This document shows positions 57,768-64,000 of a DNA stretch of 64,000 bases, piece by piece. The DNA comes from Pelagomonas calceolata. Lineage: Eukaryota > Sar > Pelagophyceae > Pelagomonadales > Pelagomonadaceae. Position 1 is the first letter of the stretch. Every line of letters starts with the position of its first letter. Where the stretch lies: positions 3,720,001-3,784,000 of the forward strand of contig CAKKNE010000006.1 in NCBI GenBank assembly GCA_918797485.1. The letters are read 5' to 3'. The notes under the pieces are model-generated. The model saw only the letters and a list, made by a program, of their open reading frames with translations, was not told the origin of the DNA and searched no databases. Made by a program: the position numbers and the translations under genes.

Positions 57768-58250
57768 GGCCGCTTAGGTGCACGCGGCGGCTGGCGTGCG
57801 CGGGCGAGTCTGCTGGGAGAGGCGCGCCGCGGCGGCTGGCGTGCGCGGGGCGCGAGGTCTACCGCGGCGGTATGAACCGGCGGCGAGTCTGCTGGGCCGG
57901 CTGAGAGCGTGGCGCGTCGAGAATTAACAGCGCCGCAATCTCGTGGGCAACGATGAGTCGCTGGAGCTGCAGAGAGCACAGATGTGCAGTGTTTAGGGGA
58001 GACCGCGGACGGCCAAAGACTGGGACAGGCTAGTGTGTCGCTACACTAGCTTCATACTCGCGACGTAATTAGCCTAAGCATAAGGACAAGCACCTCTACC
58101 TAGCACCATAACAACACTACACATAAGGAAGGTAGCCAAAACCCGGCTTGTTTGTTCAAACGCATCAGCGCGCTCGGGACGCGGGGCGGTAAAATGCCCA
58201 TCGATCTACGGAGCGAAAGAACAACGCCAAAAGAGAAACAACGCTACTTA
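57768..58250. other. Spacer with short direct repeats
   Basis: GCGGCTGGCGTGCGCGGG occurs twice (about 57786 and 57831) and GGCGAGTCTGCTGGG twice (about 57804 and 57880). CTAG palindrome at 58029. No gene seen. Confidence 0.4.
58029..58050. promoter_or_regulatory. CTAG palindrome, copy 19 (near-perfect)
   Basis: GCTAGTGTGTCGC then TACACTAGC. Arms GCTAGTGT and ACACTAGC are perfectly complementary. It lies 262 bp upstream of the Rpn7 start. Confidence 0.5.
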
Positions 58251-58970
58251 TCAGGACCGCTGCGGCGCCGAGAGCATCGCCTCGAGGTTCGCCTTGAGTT
58301 GTTCGTTGATCTTCTTGAACTTGTCGACCTCCTCGGCGTGGGCCGCGTCGTCCTCCTCGCGCCTTTTGGCTTCCCGGTCCTTGATGGACTCGCATCTTTC
58401 TTGCAGTTCCTTCACCTGTCCTTCCAAATCCTCGCGCTCGGCCTCGAGGGTCCGGACCTTATTGTTGAGTTCCGCTTTCGTGTGCTCCGCGGTCAGCGCC
58501 TTGCGCATGCCGAAGGCGATGGACGACTCGTAGAGCGTCTGGTAGGCCGCGATCGTCATCCTCACTTCATCTCGCACTCGCAGCAAGAGTAAGCCGCGCT
58601 CGGCGCAGTTGATCGTCACCTGGCGGATCACTTCGTCGAAGCACTGCGCGTACAGCTCCTCGCGGACGGGACAGATGCCCGTCTCGCGGGCCTGGCGCTG
58701 CTGCAATTTTCTATCTAATGATTCCTGGAGGTTGACGACGTCCAACCGCGTCGCCGGCGTCGACGACACGTACTGGACCCAGAGCGTCCCGTCTTCTGTC
58801 CACTCTCGCGGCGGTAAGATACTATTAAGAATGTCTTCCGTTTGGGTAGAGGCCTTCTCGGGCGTCGCCGGGCCCTTCTTGCCCTTCTTCGGCGCCGCGC
58901 GGGCCGTCGTGACGACGACGGGGCTGTGGTACTTGACCAGGGAGTCGTGGGGCGGGATCATCGAGGCCAT
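58251..58970 (-). CDS. DNALI1: Inner-arm axonemal dynein light chain p28 (DNALI1)
   Basis: 239 residues, the usual family length, no slip. Conserved blocks: DILNSILPPREWTEDGTLWV, QYVSSTPATRLDVVNLQESL, QRQARETGICPVREELYAQC, FDEVIRQVTINCAERGLLLL and MTIAAYQTLYESSIAFGMRK. A coiled-coil C-terminus follows (EAEREDLEGQVKELQERCES). p28 binds inner-arm dynein heavy chains with actin or centrin in motile cilia. Its presence means the organism makes motile flagella at some stage. Confidence 0.95.
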   Translation of the reverse strand: MASMIPPHDSLVKYHSPVVVTTARAAPKKGKKGPATPEKASTQTEDILNSILPPREWTEDGTLWVQYVSSTPATRLDVVNLQESLDRKLQQRQARETGICPVREELYAQCFDEVIRQVTINCAERGLLLLRVRDEVRMTIAAYQTLYESSIAFGMRKALTAEHTKAELNNKVRTLEAEREDLEGQVKELQERCESIKDREAKRREEDDAAHAEEVDKFKKINEQLKANLEAMLSAPQRS

Positions 58971-59515
58971 GGTGGTCTGAACCGGATCCGCGGCGGCGGC
59001 GTCTGGCGCAAGCGGCTCGCGGCGCAGCGGCAGGGCTGCCCGCCGATGGCGTCTGTAGCGCTGGACGGCGGAAGCGGCGGCGTCCGACGACGGCTGCTTG
59101 GACGGCTAAGGCTGCCTCCAAGCTCAGCTGTTTCGACCGACGACGGTGCTTCGGCTGCGTCGAAATGAGGCCGGCGCGGGGCGCTCGGCTGCTGTGGGGT
59201 AACTTTGGCTTCGCAGCCCAAAACCACCCGGCCCCGCTCAGGCGTGCCGGCGAGACGAGCCGGCCCCCGCAAGGCTCGGAAGGGAGTGAGACGACTAGTC
59301 TCGCGCTGTTTGATTTCGTGCGGGTGCTATTTGTGTTTGCGACAAAAACTCAGGTTGCTTGCTTCAGTAGAGGCGCAAAATTAGTGCACGAGACGGCCAA
59401 CGTATAGCATCGCTGCAGCATCGCTGCGCGGCGTGCAAAAAACGAGGCGTGGGAGCATCCCTAAGCTCGGAGAGGGCAGCAAGCACAGCACAAAGCAGCA
59501 CAAGCACGCACAGAA
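58971..59515. other. Divergent spacer
   Basis: AGGGCTGCCC near 59031 and AAGGCTGCC near 59108, upstream of the DNALI1 start, are GGGCTGCC motifs. No CTAG palindrome and no gene seen. Confidence 0.3.
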
Positions 59516-60406
59516 ATGGCTCCGCCCGCATGTGCATCGGGCGACGTCGAAGCCTGTTTCCAGCGAAGTTTGGCGGACGGCACGCGCGCGGCGCCCGTCG
59601 CCGCCATCGAAGCTTTACTGGGTGTGATAGAAAGGAGCGGCGCGCAGACGATGCACGGGCTGCAAGATGAACTATGTGAAGGAAGGAAGGCATTAGTGGA
59701 GTTCTGCGAGCAGCGACCGGCGTGCCTCGGTGGGAGGACTGAATTAGGCGTGTCGAGTGGCTGCGAATTGTTTCTCAGACATGTCACTAGAACATTCTTA
59801 GAATTCGGCGACTTCTCGGAATGCCGGGACGAGATTCTGCGAAGGGGCCGGGCCTTCGCGGCGCACGCGACGAACGCGCGCGACGACATTGCTGGACATG
59901 CTTCAAGTTTCTTGAGGGACGGCTCGCGAGTGTTAGTGCACGGCCGGTCGAGGGTGGTGCAGGCGACGCTCAAAGCGGCGGCGAAGAGTGGCGTGTCGCT
60001 GGAAGCGGTGGTCGTAAATGGCGCGGACGACTGCGGCGCGTGCGTGGCCCAAGAACTGCGCGAGGAGGGTATTACTACAAGAATAATCGCGGACGCCGCC
60101 GTCGCGCGGGAGATGGAGGTCATTGACGTTGTTTTAGTTGGCGCGGAGGCCGTCGCGGAGAACGGCGGCGTCGTCAATAAAGTGGGGACGCTGACCGTGG
60201 CTTGTTGTGCTAGAGCCATGCGGCGGCCGTTGTATGTCGCAGCAGAATCCTACAAGTTCGCGCGGGCCTTTCCGTTGGGCCAGCGCGATTTACCAAATGC
60301 TGACGTCGACTACACGCCCCCGGACTTCATCGAGCTCCTCTTCACGGACCTGGGCGTGCTGACGCCGGCGGCCGTGAGCGACGAGCTGATCCGGCTGTAC
60401 CAGTAG
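59516..60406 (+). CDS. EIF2B1: Translation initiation factor eIF2B subunit alpha
   Basis: 296 residues, family length. N-terminal helices (ALLGVIERSGAQTMHGLQDE, SSGCELFLRHVTRTFLEFGD) precede the Rossmann-like half: FLRDGSRVLVHGRSRVVQAT, VSLEAVVVNGADDCGACVAQ, EVIDVVLVGAEAVAENGGVV, NKVGTLTVACCARAMRRPLY and VAAESYKFARAFPLGQRDLP. The end FIELLFTDLGVLTPAAVSDE is highly conserved. It is the regulatory subunit of the GDP exchange factor for eIF2. No slips. Confidence 0.95.
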   Translation: MAPPACASGDVEACFQRSLADGTRAAPVAAIEALLGVIERSGAQTMHGLQDELCEGRKALVEFCEQRPACLGGRTELGVSSGCELFLRHVTRTFLEFGDFSECRDEILRRGRAFAAHATNARDDIAGHASSFLRDGSRVLVHGRSRVVQATLKAAAKSGVSLEAVVVNGADDCGACVAQELREEGITTRIIADAAVAREMEVIDVVLVGAEAVAENGGVVNKVGTLTVACCARAMRRPLYVAAESYKFARAFPLGQRDLPNADVDYTPPDFIELLFTDLGVLTPAAVSDELIRLYQ

Positions 60407-60778
60407 TAACGTTCTTGTTTCTTACTTGCAGATCTGTCCGTGGTGACCGCGGCGTGCGCGACCTCGCGTCGACGGCGTAGGGGTGGTCTCCGAGACTTGA
60501 GCGACGAGGACCGCTCCGCCGCTCCGGGGGTTTATTGTTACGGTGATATCGTCGCCGGGCAGGACGAGCAAGCTAGTAGGAGAGAAACCCTCTAGCCTAC
60601 AGGCAATGGACAGCGCTCACATTAAAGCGCCGCTCGTAGACGCTGCCACGAGGCCGGAGAAGGCCAGCTGTCGCATCCGCGTGCTCCGAGGAGCAGCCAC
60701 GACCGGCACGCGCCGCAGTCGAAGCGCGTCGGCACGCCACCGCGGGCAAAGCACAGGGGCAGCCCCATTGACGGACCG
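60407..60778. other. Spacer or 5' part of the CFAP69-like gene
   Basis: An ATG at 60607 opens a short frame (MDSAHIKAPLVDAATRPEKA). If a base is missing near 60690, it joins a frame leading to the ATG at 60779, so the real protein may start earlier. Otherwise nothing seen. Confidence 0.3.
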
Positions 60779-63700
60779 ATGGCGGGCCAGGGCTTCGCGG
60801 CCGACGACCGCCCGGACTTCCCCAAGATCCTCGAGTTCTTCACGGACCCGCGCACGGAAGACCTCCAGGCGCGGCAGCACGCTTTACTGAAACGCGTCGT
60901 CCAGAAGTGCCAGCGTGGTTTTAGGTTAAGGGAGCTCCCGGTCGTCGCGGAGTTGTTGGATATCGTGCCCAAGCGTATTGAAGGATTAATTGAAAAAGAC
61001 GCGGAAGAAAGCGAAGAACTCGAGAGGACGCTCTGCAACATTATAAGGATCACCGCGAGACCGAACCTAAGGCAAAAGGCCAACGAGGAATTATTAGCAC
61101 CGGGTCTCAAGGCCGCGGCCCAGATCTTGGAGCAGTTACTCCGCCTACAATCATCGACATCGGTAAGGGTGGCCGTCGAAGCTACAAGAGCATTGACCGC
61201 CATCGCGACCCCCGAAGATACCTCTGCCGCGGGCAAGGCCCAGAAAAAACTAAACAGAAAGCTCCTGCTCGAAGCCAACGCCGTCCAGGCGACGTGCGCG
61301 AAAGTAGAGGAGAATGCGAACATTATCCTAGCTATTGACGACGACGGCACGGAGCGGAAGGTCTTCGACGCGCGTGCGACCGTCGACTTTATTGATGCGG
61401 ACACGTCGGATGATGAAGATGTCACCATGTCGCGGTCCTCCTCCAGAGGTGGTCGAAGAAGGAAGCCGCGGTCCGCCAAGACCGACGCCTTATTCAGCGA
61501 CGTTTTGTCCTACTCGACGCACAAGCGCACGCTCGAGTATGCGCAGTCGCAAGTCCTTGCGCTTGTACGTTTTGCTGAGGGAACTATCTACGATGATGCG
61601 CAGTCTTCGTTCGACCTGGTGGAATGTGGCGGTGCTCGGCGTGTGTGAAACTACTGCGGTGCTACCTCCACGATCCTGCCGCGTCGGATGTCGTCCATGC
61701 GACGGTAGAAATTCTCTGGAACGTCCTCGAGCACTGCCACGACGTCACCGACGTCGCCGGGCCGCCTGCGGCCTCTCGCACCAAGCTCCTATCAAGGAGG
61801 CGCTTCACCTCAGCTATGTACCAGCTGTCGGATGATGCGACCATCGCGGTCCTGAGACAGATCCTGCAGCACCTGTTCCTGACGGGCCACAAGGCCGACG
61901 ACAAAAGACTAAGGAACGAGGTCCTCATCGTCTGCTCGTTGATCGCGTCGCATCGAAAATCGCACGCCGCCTTCCGACGGCAGCGGTTGATCCACTTGCT
62001 GCTCGATTATGCTTGTGCGGCCGAATTGCCCGAGGACGCGATCGAAGTGCGGACGCAGGCCACACAAAGCCGCGACCCGCGGTCCACGGAGCCGCCGTTG
62101 GCGGATCGGCACACCTTCGCCACGTCGTCGAATGAAGACTTGGAGACGAAGCGAATTTTGTGGTCCATGTTGAGTGATCTGGGCCGGGCCGAGGAGGAAA
62201 ATCTCAAATTAGTTGTAGAAGCGGACTTCATGGGCGCCTTGCTCATGTATCTAGATGTGGAAGCCTTAGATGCGGCCGACGAGCCCGAGGAATGGGACGA
62301 CGACGAGACGGCCGTGTCGCGCGACACGGTCTCGGTGAACGGGCGGCGGATCCCGGGCATCCTGAAGAACCTGGAGCTGACGAAGCTGCATGTCTTACAG
62401 CAGCAGGCCATGGCCGTGTTGTTGAATTTGGCGCCGCGGGCGCCGGCGGCATTCCAGAAGCTCCAGGGCCACATTTTGGCACTACGGTTCCTGGACGCGT
62501 GCGATGAAGGTAACGACGAAGCCACCCAGAACACCAATGCCACAAGACCGTCGGCGAGAAGTGCCGATGGGTTGGTGAGGGGTGCGTTGATGCTCCTGAT
62601 CAGTGTGGTGGGCTTACCGGGCCTCCAGAACGAGCTCGGCAACTTAGATGGGGTCGAGATCATGCTCAAGCGCTTCGCCGATTCAAGGGCGGGCGCGAAC
62701 ATGCGGAACGACGCCGTCATGATCCTGGCGAAGCTCTGCGAGAACCACGAGGACAACCAAGCTCGGTTACGGCGGGCGCACGGCGTTTCATTGTTGATCC
62801 AGGAGATCGACGCGTACGTCAAACGGCGCGTGCCGGTCACTAGATCGCGCCACAAGAATTTGAGCGAGGCGGCGCGCGACGCCATGCCGTCGTCGTCCTC
62901 CGCTGAAAAAGTTGATCCATTGATTGTCGGTGTCCTGGACTGCCTCTGGCACGGCGTCGTGGGCAACAGGCGGTCGGAAGCTCGCTTGCCGCCGGTTGAT
63001 GGTTTGGATGCGCTTCTAGCTTTATTAGAAGTAGGACCGAGGCTCATGCGGCTGCAGGTTTGTGGTGTTTTAGCTGATTTGGCGAGAAACCCCAAGCTCA
63101 TCTCGTACATCCGGGGCTGGCGGTCGGACAAGACCATGCGGTCGACGTGTCAATTGTTAGCACATGCCTGGGAGGACGAGGAGATCCGGCTGGGCTGCGA
63201 TAGAGATCGGGGCGTTTTGAGCGACACGGCGCAGCCTCTAAGGAAGAAAAAACCTTCCCAAAAGGAGGAGAAGATTATTACGACGATCGCTGGAGACAGC
63301 TCGGATTCCGACGAAGAATTAACAGTGGTACAGGCGCCGCCCGCTGATGCTCAAACGACCATGAAGTTCATGCAGCGTTCCGCCGGCGGCGCGCTGCAGA
63401 CGTCGCAGGCCGCGCGCGCCGAGCGGGCTTTGCGGCAGGCCGTCGCCACGCATGATTTGCGGAGCAAGGTCGCGCCGATCTACGCCGCTTTGCTCGCGTC
63501 CGGCGACGCCGGTGATAGTGACGCCCCCGCCGACGACAAAGCTACTTTAAGGATGGTGGGCCACTACGCGCGCTTTATCGACGGCGAGGCTTGGAGTGAT
63601 GTGCAGCACCAGCTCGCGACGGCCGGTGTGAAGCCCGTGGCGGCGGACCGCACGTTGTTGGATTTCAACATCGGCGCGAGCGTCTCGTTGGCCGAAAAAA

Positions 63701-63906
63701 CCAAAGCCGACCAAGAAGTTTTGGCAGGAGAGCGCAAGGCCGAGGAGAAGGCGGGAGAGGAGTCCTTCTTCGGCTCGATCCTCAACCAGCGCGACCAGGA
63801 GATCAAGCAGCTCATCATCAAGCGGGACGCGCTCCGGCCCAAGCGGAAGTTGCTTGAACGGCAGGCGGCGCAAGAGGCCGCTGCCTTGGAGGAGGGGGAT
63901 GAATAA
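60779..63906 (+). CDS. CFAP69: Cilia- and flagella-associated ARM-repeat protein, CFAP69-like
   Basis: About 1040 residues of helical repeats, in two frames joined by one slip near 61638 (CGG/CGT, a G apparently missing). N-terminal FFTDPRTEDLQARQHALLKR and FRLRELPVVAELLDIVPKRI; ARM-like middle (LQQQAMAVLLNLAPRAPAAF, AVMILAKLCENHEDNQARLR, LQVCGVLADLARNPKLISYI). The C-terminus has EAWSDVQHQLATAGVKPVAA followed by DRTLL, a segment typical of CFAP69, then a coiled coil. CFAP69 works in the ciliary central apparatus. It lies near DNALI1, but such clustering may be chance. Confidence 0.75.
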
Positions 63907-63937
63907 ACAACACTTACAAACAACAAGTTGCGTCGCT

Positions 63938-64000
63938 TCACCCGTACGCGCCCGTCGTCGCGTAGTTGACGACGAGCTCGCCGCCTCTTCCAAAACAGGC
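63938..64000 (-). CDS. C-terminal end of a gene cut by the right edge
   Basis: The minus strand reads ACFGRGGELVVNYATTGAYG before TGA at 63938. Only 20 codons are inside the window. The codon use is like that of neighbouring genes, and it converges with the CFAP69-like gene 32 bp away. No identity possible. Confidence 0.4.
   Translation of the reverse strand, partial: ACFGRGGELVVNYATTGAYG

Noticed and set aside
1-64000. CRISPR array, bacterial operon or prokaryotic origin of the window
   Set aside because: No spaced direct repeats; the genes are eukaryotic (proteasome, eIF2B, dynein light chain, NECAP) and have spliced introns.
1-64000. tRNA or rRNA genes
   Set aside because: I scanned spacers for the GGTTCRANYCC box and conserved rRNA words and found none convincing.

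Overview
This window is nuclear DNA from a GC-rich, compact eukaryotic genome, most likely a stramenopile alga with a red-derived secondary plastid. A pelagophyte such as Aureococcus or a relative is the best guess. Three things point there: two proteins begin with a signal peptide followed by the heterokont-type plastid cue (ATA/FIAP at 13497, AAAFAP at 51919); flagellar genes are present (DNALI1/p28 and a CFAP69-like gene); and there are short transposon-like introns ('introners') with terminal inverted repeats and 8-bp target duplications, a mechanism described from Aureococcus. The species cannot be fixed from the sequence.

Layout. 1-8.6 kb: IQ/WW/MORN protein (cut by the left edge), coiled-coil gene, methyltransferase-ARM fusion, Ser/Arg-rich protein, alpha/beta hydrolase, family-32-like glycosyltransferase. 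9-16 kb: Myb/telobox protein, ankyrin protein, secreted M23 peptidase, plastid membrane protein with an in-frame TGA, proline dehydrogenase with two introners. 16-27.5 kb: small membrane protein, serpin, DEAD-box helicase, glycosyltransferase-like protein, NudC/CS protein, ABCG half-transporter, DUF1995-like plastid protein, sulfotransferase. 27.6-43 kb: several unknown secreted, membrane or coiled-coil proteins, a 2OG dioxygenase, a bromodomain protein, NECAP, a SAP-circularly permuted GTPase and an MBD4-like protein. 43-49 kb: two related membrane proteins flanking a PHYHD1 dioxygenase, then a 2.2-kb gene-poor island. 49-64 kb: KDM2/7-like JmjC protein, a small plastid protein, a large zinc-finger protein, proteasome Rpn7, DNALI1, eIF2B-alpha, CFAP69-like, and the edge of one more gene.

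Genes sit 10-500 bp apart on both strands with no operon-like functional grouping. Most are intronless; every intron I could place with confidence is an introner. Two patterns run through the whole window. First, six introners use a GT donor in the host's target duplication and a CAG acceptor in the element's inverted repeat. Second, a 22-25 bp imperfect palindrome (GCTAGTG...CGCTAGC around TGTCTTAC) occurs 19 times, all in intergenic DNA and 18 of them within about 300 bp upstream of a start codon. It looks like a shared promoter element.

Caution: about 24 single-base reading-frame slips lie inside otherwise well-conserved genes. Most are cured by one extra base in a G or C run, so consensus errors are the likeliest cause. 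CDS spans below are given as whole genes across such slips.
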